Shown here: one piece after another, positions 51,598 to 60,284 of the stretch
Layout: every line of letters begins with the position of its first letter
Numbering within the stretch: position 1 is the stretch's first letter
Source: Parafrigoribacterium mesophilum
Lineage (GTDB): Bacteria; Actinomycetota; Actinomycetes; Actinomycetales; Microbacteriaceae
Assembly: GCF_039652555.1 (NCBI RefSeq)
Contig: NZ_JBDJAF010000005.1
Span: 1-64,000, forward strand
Reading direction: 5' to 3'
Length of the DNA: 64,000 bases
Notes under the pieces: generated by a model
Told to the model about the DNA's origin: nothing
Database searches by the model: none
Seen by the model: the letters and a program-made list of their open reading frames with translations, nothing else
Program-made: the position numbers and the translations under genes

Positions 51598-52152
51598 CTA
51601 TTCGGACGATACTTCGCTTGGATCTATTGATCCAGGCCTGGTGGCTTCGGCAGCGCTCCGGGGCGCGTCGTCGCGCGCGGGCTCGTCGACGATGGTGGTG
51701 AGGATGCGACGAAGCTGGTCGATGGCATCCTGGCCCAGCATCTGGTCGAGCCACTTCTCATAGCCGATCACCACCTGTTCCGCGATCGCCAGCAGCGCCC
51801 ACCCGGCCTCGGTGGGCACATACAGTTTCGCCCGGCCATCCGTGGCATCCGGACCCAGGGTCACGTAACCCTCGTCAAGCAGATGGCCGGCGAGCTGGGC
51901 GGTTGCCTGCTTGGTACGGCCACCGCGCTGGACGAGTGTGGCGAGCCGGGAGCCGTCCGCGTCGATCGTGGCCAGAACGGACACGTGGGCTGACCGCACG
52001 TTGGAGTATCCGGAATCGGTGAGTGCCCGGTCCAGGTAGGCCACCAGCCGCTGGTGTGCCTGCCGCATCAGATCGCCGAGGGGAGTCGGCCGACCGGAGG
52101 CGAAGTTGGTCAGGCGCTTGACTTCGCGCGCCGCCGGTGGCAATTTAGTCAT
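51598..52152 (-). CDS. MarR-family transcriptional regulator
   Basis: A 184-residue winged-helix protein: QAHQRLVAYLDRALTDSGYSNVRSAHVSVL in pieces, then the recognition region LATLVQRGGRTKQATAQLAGHLLDEGYV and wing DATDGRAKLYVPTEAGWALL. The C-terminal tail is acidic. The ATG at 52150-52152 directly abuts the GTG of the divergent hydrolase, with a palindrome covering both, so it may autoregulate and control the hydrolase. The mRNA would be leaderless or have its promoter inside the neighbouring gene. Confidence 0.85.
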   Translation of the reverse strand: MTKLPPAAREVKRLTNFASGRPTPLGDLMRQAHQRLVAYLDRALTDSGYSNVRSAHVSVLATIDADGSRLATLVQRGGRTKQATAQLAGHLLDEGYVTLGPDATDGRAKLYVPTEAGWALLAIAEQVVIGYEKWLDQMLGQDAIDQLRRILTTIVDEPARDDAPRSAAEATRPGSIDPSEVSSE

Positions 52153-52163
52153 GTGCCTGACTA
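52146..52163. promoter_or_regulatory. Candidate MarR operator over two abutting start codons
   Basis: tagtca (52146-52151) and tgacta (52158-52163) are a perfect inverted repeat with a six-base centre. The leftward ATG (52150-52152) and rightward GTG (52153-52155) lie inside it. Confidence 0.5.
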
Positions 52164-53052
52164 TACCGTGGATGAGAACTGGAGTGTGGGCATTCCGGAG
52201 GTTGCCGGCGTGCATCACCGCTCGGTGTCGGTCGGCGGATGCCGGCTGCACGTGGCCACCGCCGGCGACCCCGGCGCGGCTCCGGTCATCCTGCTCCATG
52301 GGTTTCCGCAGCACTGGTACCTCTGGCGGGAGTTGATGGTGCCGCTGGCCCGGTCCCGGAGGGTCATCGCGCTCGACTTGCGGGGGTTCGGCTGGAGCGA
52401 TGCGCCCGAACACGGCTACTCGACGGAGCAGCGGGTTGCCGACGTGCTCGCGGTCCTGGATGCTCTGGGCATCGACCGGGCCGACGTGGTCGGTCACGAC
52501 TGGGGTGCGTGGCTAGGTTTTCGGCTCGCGCTGGACCGACCGGACCGGGTGCGACGCCTGGTGGCGATCTCGATGGTGCACCCCTGGGTGATGCAACGCC
52601 ATCTGATTCCCAACGTGTGGCGGTGGTGGGTGACGGTGCTGTTCGAGCTGCCCGGGCTGGGGGAGTGGATGCAGCGGGCTCGACCGCGGGTCACCGGCTG
52701 GCTGCTGGCCCGGGATGCCGCCAACCCGGCCGTGTGGACGCCCCGGCTTCGGCAGATGTACACCTCGCGAGCGGCCGAACCGGCCCGGGCAGCGGCGGGC
52801 CGGCGGCTGCACGGCCAACTCATCGTCCGCGATGTCCCCCGGCTGCTGCTGGGTCGGGACCGGCGGCGCGCCCTGGGGGCACCGACCCTCATCATCGGCG
52901 GCGAGCACGACGCCCTGCTTCCGCCGGATGTGCTGACCGCGCCGCGCCGGTTCGCCGACCGCATCACCGTCAGGACGATTCCCGGCGGACACTTCCTCGT
53001 GGACGAGAACCCCGATCAGGTGCTCACTCTCGTGGCGGAACACCTGCGCTGA
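52153..53052 (+). CDS. Alpha/beta hydrolase (epoxide hydrolase/haloalkane dehalogenase-like)
   Basis: About 299 residues. HGFPQHWYLWRELM carries the oxyanion HG motif; the nucleophile elbow is VVGHDWGAWLGFRLA near residues 112-126, with Asp as nucleophile, as in epoxide hydrolases and dehalogenases; a cap domain follows, and the C-terminus has GEHDALLPP (acid) and IPGGHFLVDENP (His). It probably opens epoxides or cleaves a related bond. GTG 52153 is the likely start; GTG 52168 or 52183 are alternatives. It is divergent from the MarR gene with no spacer. Confidence 0.86.
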   Translation: MPDYTVDENWSVGIPEVAGVHHRSVSVGGCRLHVATAGDPGAAPVILLHGFPQHWYLWRELMVPLARSRRVIALDLRGFGWSDAPEHGYSTEQRVADVLAVLDALGIDRADVVGHDWGAWLGFRLALDRPDRVRRLVAISMVHPWVMQRHLIPNVWRWWVTVLFELPGLGEWMQRARPRVTGWLLARDAANPAVWTPRLRQMYTSRAAEPARAAAGRRLHGQLIVRDVPRLLLGRDRRRALGAPTLIIGGEHDALLPPDVLTAPRRFADRITVRTIPGGHFLVDENPDQVLTLVAEHLR

Positions 53053-53068
53053 CGCGCGGTCGCATCCC

Positions 53069-53156
53069 GCGCACGCAACCGAGGGTCGATGGCGAAACGC
53101 CGCGATTTGTGCCGGTTTTGCGCGGCGTTTTGCAATCCGCCCTCGGTTGCGTGCGC
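53069..53156. repeat. Long two-stage inverted repeat between convergent genes
   Basis: gcgcacgcaaccgaggg (53069-53085) pairs perfectly with 53140-53156, and aaacgccgcg (53095-53104) with cgcggcgttt (53121-53130). A symmetric 9/9-base internal loop separates the two stems and the terminal loop is 16 bases. It may terminate transcription from both sides or be a copy of a dispersed palindromic element. Confidence 0.8.
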
Positions 53157-53178
53157 AAGCGCGCGGTATGTCGTGTGG

Positions 53179-55014
53179 CTAGCGGCGGGGCTTGCGCGGT
53201 GGCCGGGCGCCACGGTCGGTGGAGCGGGCGGGGCCGCGCCGGTCCGGCCGGATCTCGATCAGCTTGCCGCTGATTCGGGTGTCCTTGAGTTTGGTGAGCA
53301 CGTGACCGGGCAGATCGGCGGGCAGCTCGACGATCGAGAAGTCCGGACGGATCTGGATTGCGCCGAAATCCTCTCGGCTGAGGCCACCCTCGTTGGCCAG
53401 GGCGCCGACGATCTGACGAGGCTCCACCCGCTGCCGCTTGCCCACCTCGATCCGGTATGCCGCCATCGGCTTGGTCGACCGCATCCGCCGCTCTGGTCGC
53501 TCGCCCCGAGCTGGCCGATCGCCCCGATCGCCCCGCTCACCACGCTCGCCACGCCCGCTCCGCTCGTCGCGCTCGTGCCGCTGGAACCGTTCGTCATCGG
53601 CGGACAGCAGCAGCGGTGTGTCGCCCTGGGCCACCACCGCGAGGGCCGCCGCGACATCCGCCTCCGGCACGTCGTGGTGCGCCACATAGTGTCCGACGAT
53701 GTCGCGGAATGCCGAAATTCTGGCCTCCTGGCCCAGCGCCTCGGTGATCGCGTCGTCGAACCGGGCCAGTCGGGTGACGTTCACCGCCTCGACGGAGGGC
53801 AGCTGCATCTGCGTGAGCGGCTGCCGAGTCGCCTTCTCGATCGCGCCGAGCAACCGGCGCTCGCGCGGGGTGACGAAGCTGATGGCTGCGCCGCTGCGTC
53901 CCGCCCGCCCGGTGCGGCCGATGCGGTGCACGTAGGACTCGGTGTCCACGGGGATGTCGAAGTTGACCACGTGACTGATGCGGTCCACGTCCAGGCCGCG
54001 TGCGGCGACATCCGTGGCCACCAGAATGTCGAGCTTGCCGGATTTCAACTGCCCAACCGTGCGCTCGCGCTGCGCCTGGGCGACGTCGCCGCTGATCGCC
54101 GCCGCCGAGTAGCCGCGGGCGCGCAGCTTCTCGGCCAGGGTCTCCGTCTCGTTCTTGGTGCGGACGAACACGATCATGCCCTCGAAGTTCTCGACCTCGA
54201 GGATTCGGGTCAGCGCGTCGACCTTCTGCGGATACGACACCATCAGGTAGCGCTGGGTGGTGTTCGCCGAGGTCGTGGTCTTGTGCTTGATGGTGACCTC
54301 GAGCGCATCCCTGAGGTACTTCTTGGAAATGCGCCGGATCTGAGCCGGGATGGTCGCCGAGAACAGGGCGACCTGCTTGTCGTCCGGGGTGTCGGCGAGA
54401 ATGGTTTCGACATCCTCGGCGAAGCCCATGTTGAGCATCTCGTCGGCCTCGTCGAGCACCAGGTACTTCAGCTCGGACAGGTTCAGGGTGCCCTTGGCCA
54501 GGTGGTCCATGATGCGGCCGGGTGTGCCCACGACCACGTGCACACCGCGCCGCAGCGCGGACAACTGCACGCCGTAGGCCTGACCGCCGTAGACCGGCAG
54601 CACGTGCACGCCGCGCAGGTGGGTGGCGTACTGCTCGAACGCCTCACAGACCTGCAACGCCAGCTCGCGCGTGGGGGAGAGCACCAGCGCTTGCGGGTTC
54701 TTCTGCGACAGGTCCAGCCGCGACAGGATCGGCAGCGCGAACGCCGCGGTCTTGCCGGTGCCGGTCTGGGCGAGTCCGACCACGTCGCGGCCGGCCAGCA
54801 GCGGCGGAATGGTGGCGGCCTGGATGGCGGAGGGAGTTTCGTAGCCGACATCGTGCACGGCCTTGAGCACCGCATCGCTGAGGCCGAGATCGGCGAAGGT
54901 CGCTACCGCGGTGTCGGGTTCGTCGGTGTGGTGTTCATCGGCGCGGCGTTCACGGGCGCGGTGTTCGTGGGCAGCGTCTGCCTCGGTCTGTGCGGTCATA
55001 TCAGGAGGCGTCAT
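53179..55014 (-). CDS. deaD: DEAD-box RNA helicase (DeaD/CsdA-like)
   Basis: A 611-residue helicase. It has the Q motif (FADLGLSDAVLKAVHDVGYETPSAIQ in pieces), Walker A AQTGTGKT at 82-89, PTRELA, TPGR, DEAD at 188-191, SAT at 219-221, and in the second RecA domain DVAARGLD and HRIGRTGR. A charged Arg/Asp/Glu linker (HERDERSGRGERGERG) and a DbpA-type RNA-binding domain (MAAYRIEVGKRQRVEPRQIVGALA, in pieces) follow, ending in a basic tail. It likely helps ribosome assembly and RNA decay, especially in the cold. No clear ribosome site precedes the ATG. Confidence 0.93.
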   Translation of the reverse strand: MTPPDMTAQTEADAAHEHRARERRADEHHTDEPDTAVATFADLGLSDAVLKAVHDVGYETPSAIQAATIPPLLAGRDVVGLAQTGTGKTAAFALPILSRLDLSQKNPQALVLSPTRELALQVCEAFEQYATHLRGVHVLPVYGGQAYGVQLSALRRGVHVVVGTPGRIMDHLAKGTLNLSELKYLVLDEADEMLNMGFAEDVETILADTPDDKQVALFSATIPAQIRRISKKYLRDALEVTIKHKTTTSANTTQRYLMVSYPQKVDALTRILEVENFEGMIVFVRTKNETETLAEKLRARGYSAAAISGDVAQAQRERTVGQLKSGKLDILVATDVAARGLDVDRISHVVNFDIPVDTESYVHRIGRTGRAGRSGAAISFVTPRERRLLGAIEKATRQPLTQMQLPSVEAVNVTRLARFDDAITEALGQEARISAFRDIVGHYVAHHDVPEADVAAALAVVAQGDTPLLLSADDERFQRHERDERSGRGERGERGDRGDRPARGERPERRMRSTKPMAAYRIEVGKRQRVEPRQIVGALANEGGLSREDFGAIQIRPDFSIVELPADLPGHVLTKLKDTRISGKLIEIRPDRRGPARSTDRGARPPRKPRR

Positions 55015-55097
55015 AGTACAAACGGTAGACCTTGGCGGCGGGCACGGCTGTCGCGCCGTGGCGCCTCCCGCCGCCGCAGCGCCCCGCCGTCGCGCCG

Positions 55098-55718
55098 TTA
55101 GAAGTCGATCCGCATCACGGCACGCCGCAGGGTGGGCCGGCTCACCTCGGTGAAGCCGGCATCCCCGAAGATGCTCTGGCTGCCCACGAACAGCTCACCC
55201 CAGGTGAACTCCCGCCCCGGCTGAACGACGATCGGGTAGCCCTCCAGGGCGCGGGCACCGCGTTGCCTGGCGAAGTCCACGGTGGCCCGGGCGAGCGCCC
55301 GACTGATGCCGCGGCGCCGATAACCGATCCGGATCACGAAGCAGGTCACCGCCCAGACGCTCGCATCGGTCTTGTCCTCGCTGCGGCCGCTCCAAGGTAC
55401 GCGCGTTCGGGCCAACCGCGGGTAGGCCGTGCGCGGCTCGACTGCGCACCAGCCGACCGGCTCGCCGTCGAGATAGGCGATCAGGCCGCTGGTGGTCTGC
55501 GCCGACGGATGATCGCATCCGGTCTGATCCTGCAGCCGCTGCTGACGTTCGGCGACCGGGACCGAATCCCACTGCGAATCCCGGATCTTGAACCACTGAC
55601 ACTGGCAGGTCGACGGCCAGCCGCGCGCGCCGAACACCGCCTGCAGATCGTCCGCGGAGGCCTGGTTCGCCGGCACCACCGACAGTGCGGCATCCGTGGT
55701 CGTCGTCGTTGCCATCAT
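55098..55718 (-). CDS. GNAT-family N-acetyltransferase
   Basis: A 206-residue GNAT protein. It has an N-terminal region with CQCQWFKIRD, then DGEPVGWCAVEPR, and the acetyl-CoA loop VIRIGYRRRGISRALARATVDFARQRGAR in pieces near residues 128-155 (pattern RRxGxxxAL). Substrate unknown; related proteins often acetylate small amines or resist antibiotics. Two adjacent ATG codons (55716-55718 and 55713-55715) follow GATGGGAGCC. Confidence 0.85.
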   Translation of the reverse strand: MMATTTTTDAALSVVPANQASADDLQAVFGARGWPSTCQCQWFKIRDSQWDSVPVAERQQRLQDQTGCDHPSAQTTSGLIAYLDGEPVGWCAVEPRTAYPRLARTRVPWSGRSEDKTDASVWAVTCFVIRIGYRRRGISRALARATVDFARQRGARALEGYPIVVQPGREFTWGELFVGSQSIFGDAGFTEVSRPTLRRAVMRIDF

Positions 55719-55749
55719 GGGGCTCCCATCACTGTCGGCTCCGGCGTGG

Positions 55750-56125
55750 TCACCGCGGGATCAGCCGGATCGTGAGGCCGCGTGCCTGGTCGTCGATCAC
55801 ATTGCCGACCAGCACCGGCCCAAAGCTGTCGTATTTGGCATGGTAGGCCGCATCGATGGCGTCGTGCACGTCCGGTTCCGGCTCGGCGAACGGCGACGTC
55901 GCGGTCGACGCCTCCGGCCCGGATGCGACCGGTACCGCTGGCGCGGGCGGCCCGGTACCAGCGACTGTCGGGGCCGAAGGCCGAGCGGACGTAGATGCTG
56001 TCGCCGACCCGCACGACCCAGATGATCACGAACGGCCCCAGCGTGCCGTCGGGGCGCACCGACGCGATCTGCAACTCCTCGGCGTCCCCGATCGCCTGCA
56101 GGTCAGCGGAGGTCCACTGGGTCAC
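55750..56125 (-). pseudogene. DUF2255 family gene with a single-base frameshift
   Basis: From GTG 56123-56125 the frame reads TQWTSADLQAIGDAEELQIA, IIWVVRVGDSIYVRSAFGPD and GRIRAGGVDRDVA, the N-terminal two-thirds of DUF2255 proteins. It then turns into low-complexity Arg/Gly sequence, while the next frame continues AEPEPDVHDAIDAAYHAKYD, FGPVLVGNVIDDQARG and ends LTIRLIPR at TGA 55750-55752. One extra C or G near 55890 explains it. The GTG overlaps the MaoC stop (GTGA), so the pair was a coupled operon. Sequencing error is possible. Confidence 0.78.
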
Positions 56126-56631
56126 TCGGTGGTCCCCGGTGCGGCGCCCCGGCGGCGGATCATGTTCAGGGCCGTCATGGACATGACCACCTCGTCGGAC
56201 TGGTTGAGCACTTCGGTGTTGGTGCGCACCAGGCCGCGGTCCGGTTTGGATTGTGATGGCCGGGAGTCGAGGATGGTGAATCGCACCCGAAGGGTGTCGC
56301 CGGGTCGGACCGGCTTCAGCCAGCGCAGGTCGTTCACGCCGGGGGAGGCGAGGCTCGCGGCACTGTTGAGGAAATGCTCTACGGTGATCCGCATCACCAT
56401 GGCGGCGGTGTGCCAGCCGCTGGCGATCAGCCCGTGGAATGGCCCGGTCTCCGCCGCGGCCGGGTCGACGTGCATGGTTTGCGGGTCGAATTCCCGCGCG
56501 AACCGCAGGATTTCCTCCTCGGTGACCAGGGTGTTCCCGCAGACGCAACTGATGCCCGGTTGGTAGTCCTCGAAGTACCGGTCCTGCACCGGAACGGCGA
56601 AGCCGCCGTCGGTATCCCGAGCTTTGTCCAT
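56122..56631 (-). CDS. MaoC-like hotdog-fold dehydratase
   Basis: A 169-residue hotdog protein of the MaoC/(R)-hydratase type: RYFEDYQPGISCVCGNTLVTEEEILRFAREFDP in pieces, HVDPAAAETGPFHGLIASGWHTAAM holding the Asp...His catalytic pair, and RWLKPVRPGDTLRVRFTIL. It hydrates enoyl-CoA or a similar thioester. ATG 56629-56631 is chosen over an upstream frame that is rich in Arg/Pro. It sits upstream of the broken DUF2255 gene, not near the CoA cluster at 16-36 kb. Confidence 0.86.
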   Translation of the reverse strand: MDKARDTDGGFAVPVQDRYFEDYQPGISCVCGNTLVTEEEILRFAREFDPQTMHVDPAAAETGPFHGLIASGWHTAAMVMRITVEHFLNSAASLASPGVNDLRWLKPVRPGDTLRVRFTILDSRPSQSKPDRGLVRTNTEVLNQSDEVVMSMTALNMIRRRGAAPGTTE

Positions 56632-56784
56632 CTGAATCAGCGTCCTCACTGGGCGGGCAGGTCGCATCCGCCTCGATCTGAAGCCTACCGACGCGCGCGT
56701 TCCGGGGGAGGGGGACCCCATTGTCGGCGCCGCCCACTCGATCTACTCTCGATAACTGAGGTAATGGGAACCGAGGAGGCCGCC

Positions 56785-57165
56785 ATGAGCGGACGGGTTG
56801 TACATTTCGAGATACCAGCCGACGACCTCAGCCGGGCCAGCGAGTTCTATCGAGGGGTGTTCGACTGGGACATCAGCTCGGTCGCTGGAATGGACTACGC
56901 CATGCTGGGCACCACGCCCTCGGATGCCAGCGGGATGCCCGAGGACCCCGGTGCCATCAACGGCGGCATGCTGCCGCGCGATGAGACGCGAACCGGCCCG
57001 GTCATCACCATCGACGTCGACGACATTGATGCTGTGCTTGGACGGATCGAGGAACTGGGCGGCGTCACGGTGTTGCCCAAGCAAGAAGTGATGGGCATGG
57101 GTTACACCGCGTACTTCGTCGACAGCGAAGGCAACGTGATGGGACTGTGGCAGAACGCCGGGTGA
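56785..57165 (+). CDS. VOC (glyoxalase/bleomycin-resistance fold) family protein
   Basis: A 126-residue single VOC module pair: VVHFEIPADDLSRASEFYRG, FDWDISSVAGMDYAML, INGGMLPRDETRTGPVITID and YTAYFVDSEGNVMGLWQ. It matches the short actinobacterial glyoxalase-like proteins (COG3324 type) without known substrate. ATG 56785 has ACCGAGGAGG upstream. Confidence 0.87.
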   Translation: MSGRVVHFEIPADDLSRASEFYRGVFDWDISSVAGMDYAMLGTTPSDASGMPEDPGAINGGMLPRDETRTGPVITIDVDDIDAVLGRIEELGGVTVLPKQEVMGMGYTAYFVDSEGNVMGLWQNAG

Positions 57166-57217
57166 ACTCCGCTGCGCGATTGCCCCACCCGTCATTAATG
57201 CACCACCGCGACCCGCC

Positions 57218-58492
57218 TTATATGTGACGGGTGAGTGCAGTCACTGGTCGGGATGTCGACGAGCCGTGTTCCCGCAGGTCGCGCACCAGCGTGCCGCCGC
57301 GCCGCTTCAGCTCCTCAATCGAAGAGACTCCGACCAAGGTCATCGTCCGTCGCAGTTCGTCCGCGAGGATTCCGATGACTCGACTGACGCCGGGAGCGCC
57401 CGCCGCCGCAAGCCCGTAAAGGTAAGGGCGCCCGATCGAGCAGGCGTCGGCCCCGAGGGCCAGAGCTACGACGATATCGCTGCCCCGGCGGATGCCGGAA
57501 TCCACGTAAAGTTCGATGCCGTCACCCACGCGTTGGCGTGCCTCCTGAAGGACGTCCATCGGACTGAGCATGTGGTCGAGCTGCCTCCCGCCGTGGTTGC
57601 TCAACTGCACGGCGTCCACTCCGACTTCCGCCGCGCGCGCCACGTCGTCGGGATTCACGCAGCCCTTGAGAACGATCTTGCCCGGCCACGCGGAGCGCAG
57701 CGCCTCCAGATCTGGCCAGCCGCGACTCGCATCCGAATGCTCGAGAATCTGCTGCCACATGGACGGGGTCACCATCGGATCGTCGCCTTGCTGCGGGGCC
57801 AGGTTGGGGAACCGGATGCCGTCGGCGAGCAAGAAGTTCACCCACCAGCCCGGCCGTCTGGCGATGCCGAACAGTGAGGTCAGAGTGAGCGCCGGCGGCG
57901 CGGTGAAGCCGTTGCGTTGGTCCCGCTCCCGTGATCCGAGCGCGCGCGTGTCCACGTTGATCAGAAGGGTGTGAAAGCCGGCGGCGGTGCACCGATCCAG
58001 CCGCGCCTGCAGAAAGCCGGCGTCGGAGGACAGCCCCATGTTGAACCACCGGTCGAGCCCGGGGGATTGTCGGGCGATGCCCTCCAGCGACACTGTGCTG
58101 AGACCGGCCAGCCCGTACGGCACCTTGGCGGCGCTGGCGGCCCTTGCGACAGCGAGTTCACCTTCTGGATGGAACAGCCGCGTCGCCCCCGTGGGGGTGA
58201 GGGTGAACGGAAGTGCCGAAGGACGGCCGAGGATGCTGGTGGTCAGGTCTGGGCCGGTAACCGGGCCCCATGACGGCATCAGTCCCCAATTGTCGAAGGC
58301 CGCGCGGTTGTGGCGCAGGGTGGCCTCGTCTTCGGCGCCCCCGTCCAAGTAGTCGAAGATTCCCGGCGGCAGTGCCCGCTTCGCCGCGGTGCGGTACTCG
58401 TCAACGCTGAACGCGTTGTGCAGCACGCGTCGGCGTCGCGAGAATACCGGCATCTGGGGTTGCACAAGCTGCTTCACATCGCGGAGCTTCAT
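57218..58492 (-). CDS. FMN-dependent alpha-hydroxy-acid oxidase/dehydrogenase (LldD-like)
   Basis: A 424-residue TIM-barrel flavoprotein. It has AKRALPPGIFDYLDGGAEDEATLRHN at the start of the domain, FTLTPTGATRLFHPEGELAV, IVLKGCVNPDDVARAAEVG with the FMN-binding Lys, SNHGGRQLDHML with the catalytic His and Arg, YVDSGIRRGSDIVVALALGADACSIGRPY in pieces. It oxidises L-lactate, glycolate, mandelate or a related 2-hydroxy acid to the keto acid. The gene is divergent from a PucR regulator, 61 bases away, which may control it. Confidence 0.88.
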   Translation of the reverse strand: MKLRDVKQLVQPQMPVFSRRRRVLHNAFSVDEYRTAAKRALPPGIFDYLDGGAEDEATLRHNRAAFDNWGLMPSWGPVTGPDLTTSILGRPSALPFTLTPTGATRLFHPEGELAVARAASAAKVPYGLAGLSTVSLEGIARQSPGLDRWFNMGLSSDAGFLQARLDRCTAAGFHTLLINVDTRALGSRERDQRNGFTAPPALTLTSLFGIARRPGWWVNFLLADGIRFPNLAPQQGDDPMVTPSMWQQILEHSDASRGWPDLEALRSAWPGKIVLKGCVNPDDVARAAEVGVDAVQLSNHGGRQLDHMLSPMDVLQEARQRVGDGIELYVDSGIRRGSDIVVALALGADACSIGRPYLYGLAAAGAPGVSRVIGILADELRRTMTLVGVSSIEELKRRGGTLVRDLREHGSSTSRPVTALTRHI

Positions 58493-58510
58493 CCGGGTTC
58501 CTTCTGCGTC

Positions 58511-58552
58511 GAGTACCTGCTGGTCAGCCTAGGATCGGTAGCGCCGGTACTC
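58511..58552. promoter_or_regulatory. Inverted repeat in the oxidase/PucR divergent region
   Basis: gagtacc (58511-58517) and ggtactc (58546-58552) are perfect reverse complements 28 bases apart, filling the short gap between the two divergent starts. They could be paired half-sites for PucR. Confidence 0.35.
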
Positions 58553-58553
58553 T

Positions 58554-60260
58554 ATGGAGAATCAGACGAAGGACGCTGTCGAAACCGTGAAGAACTACCA
58601 AGTGCACGACGACGACGCGGTAATACCGGGCGCGTCCCCCTCATCCAACGACGGGTATCGGTTGTCCACCCTGACGGAACTGGCCGACGCTCTTGGACCG
58701 GGTATCGCGAGCCTGGTCGAGGTCTCTGGCGGGGATCGGCAGACCGTGTCGAGCGTCGTGTTCTACGATCGGTCCGCGCCGCTGGCCTCGGCGCCCGGAG
58801 CGATCGCGCTCGCCATCGGACTCCCGCTCACCGGTGAGAGCCTGTCCACCCGGTTGGAGGAATTGAAGCAGGCAGGATATGCCGCACTAGTGTACAAAAC
58901 TCACGGAGCGCCGGATGCGCAGTTGCGGCAAGCGGCGCGATCGGCCGGCATCGCGCTGTTCCGGGCTGTCGATGTGGTTCCGTGGGGCCAACTCGCGCAA
59001 ATCATCGGTGCCGCCACGGTGCCACGGGGGAACTCCCGATTGCCGCTGGCGGACATCCGGCCCGGTGACCTCTTCGAACTCGCGGACGCTGTCGCGTCCC
59101 TGGCGGGCGGCGCCGTGGCGGTGGTCGATCCGGACCAGAACGTGCTCGCGTATTCCACTCTGCCGGGGCAACCGATCGACGACACCCGGCGGCGGTCGAT
59201 CCTGCAGCTTCATGTTCCGCATACCGAGCAGAATGATCAGGACTACCGGCGCGTGCACGCCTCGCACGAGGTCGTCACCGTTGCCCCTCAGGAGCACTCG
59301 CTGACTCGGTCGGTCGTGGCGATCCGCGCTGGTCTGGTCGTGCTGGGGTCGCTGTGGATCATCGAGCCCGATGGCGGCATCACCCCGGACGTCGCGCGCG
59401 TACTGGACGAAGCGGCGAAGGTGGCAGCGCTGCACCTGCTGCACCGACGCACCACTCAGGACTCCAGCCGCGCCCGCCAGATCGAACTGGTGACCCCACT
59501 GCTGTTTCAGTCCGGCGGCGCGGAACTCGTGGCTGTGCAGTTGGGAATCGCCGCCGAGCACGCTCGAGTTGTCGCCGTCGCGGTGTGCGCCACAGAGGGA
59601 ACGGCAGCAGACACGCTGCAGTCGAGTCTGCTGCTGTTCGACACGGTGCGCATCGCGTGCACCGTCTGGCTTCCGGATGCGGTGTGCGGGCTGGCCGACA
59701 ACGTCGTCTACATCGTGCTCCCACAGTCGTCGAGCAGTTCGCAGGCCTTCCAGCGCGAGGCGGTGCTGCGGATCGTGCACCACACCCGCCGGTTGATGTC
59801 GAGGGCGGTGTTGGCCGGTCTCGGCAGCGTGAAGCCGATCGCCGCACTGGCCAGTTCGCGAGTCGACGCGGAGTCGGTGCTCGCCGTGCTGCTCAAGGAT
59901 GCCGACGACCAGCGGCTCCGCCTGGATTCCGACGACATCGTCGCGGACTTGCACTCGCTCGGACCACGCCTCCAACTGCGGCAGATCGTCACGGAGTTGC
60001 GGGCCTCCGGCCATCTGCCCGGCGAATTCGCGCTGCAGATCAATGACTACGATTCGCGCCGGAACACAGCATTCGGACAGACCCTCCGCACGTACCTGGA
60101 CTGCAAAGGCAACGCGATCGAAACCGCAACGGCGCTCGGCCTGCACGCCAACACGGTCCGCTACCGGTTGTCCCGGGTGGAGGAACTCTTCGGGATCCGG
60201 CTCGAGGACCCGGAAACCAGACTCCTGCTCTGGCTACAGTTGCGGGCGAGTCTCTACTAA
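58554..60260 (+). CDS. PucR-family transcriptional regulator
   Basis: A 568-residue regulator. The N-terminal part (residues about 35-160) resembles the PucR sensor domain (LADALGPGIASLVEVSGGD, LVYKTHGAPDAQLRQAA); a GAF-like middle region includes LADAVASLAGGAVAVVDPDQ; the C-terminal DNA-binding domain is the PucR helix-turn-helix DYDSRRNTAFGQTLRTYLDC, KGNAIETATALGLHANTVRYRLSRVEELFG in pieces. PucR regulators often control purine, GABA or proline use. It sits between a hydroxy-acid oxidase and genes for an amino-acid-binding protein and a semialdehyde dehydrogenase, a plausible regulon. Confidence 0.88.
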   Translation: MENQTKDAVETVKNYQVHDDDAVIPGASPSSNDGYRLSTLTELADALGPGIASLVEVSGGDRQTVSSVVFYDRSAPLASAPGAIALAIGLPLTGESLSTRLEELKQAGYAALVYKTHGAPDAQLRQAARSAGIALFRAVDVVPWGQLAQIIGAATVPRGNSRLPLADIRPGDLFELADAVASLAGGAVAVVDPDQNVLAYSTLPGQPIDDTRRRSILQLHVPHTEQNDQDYRRVHASHEVVTVAPQEHSLTRSVVAIRAGLVVLGSLWIIEPDGGITPDVARVLDEAAKVAALHLLHRRTTQDSSRARQIELVTPLLFQSGGAELVAVQLGIAAEHARVVAVAVCATEGTAADTLQSSLLLFDTVRIACTVWLPDAVCGLADNVVYIVLPQSSSSSQAFQREAVLRIVHHTRRLMSRAVLAGLGSVKPIAALASSRVDAESVLAVLLKDADDQRLRLDSDDIVADLHSLGPRLQLRQIVTELRASGHLPGEFALQINDYDSRRNTAFGQTLRTYLDCKGNAIETATALGLHANTVRYRLSRVEELFGIRLEDPETRLLLWLQLRASLY

Positions 60261-60284
60261 CGCACTGGACTGGCCGCTCGGCTG

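Noticed and set aside
53089..55101. A 670-codon open frame on the plus strand
   Set aside because: It is antisense to the DEAD-box helicase, which has all its motifs. The antisense translation is Arg/Val/Gly/Leu-rich with no domain, as expected for high-GC DNA.
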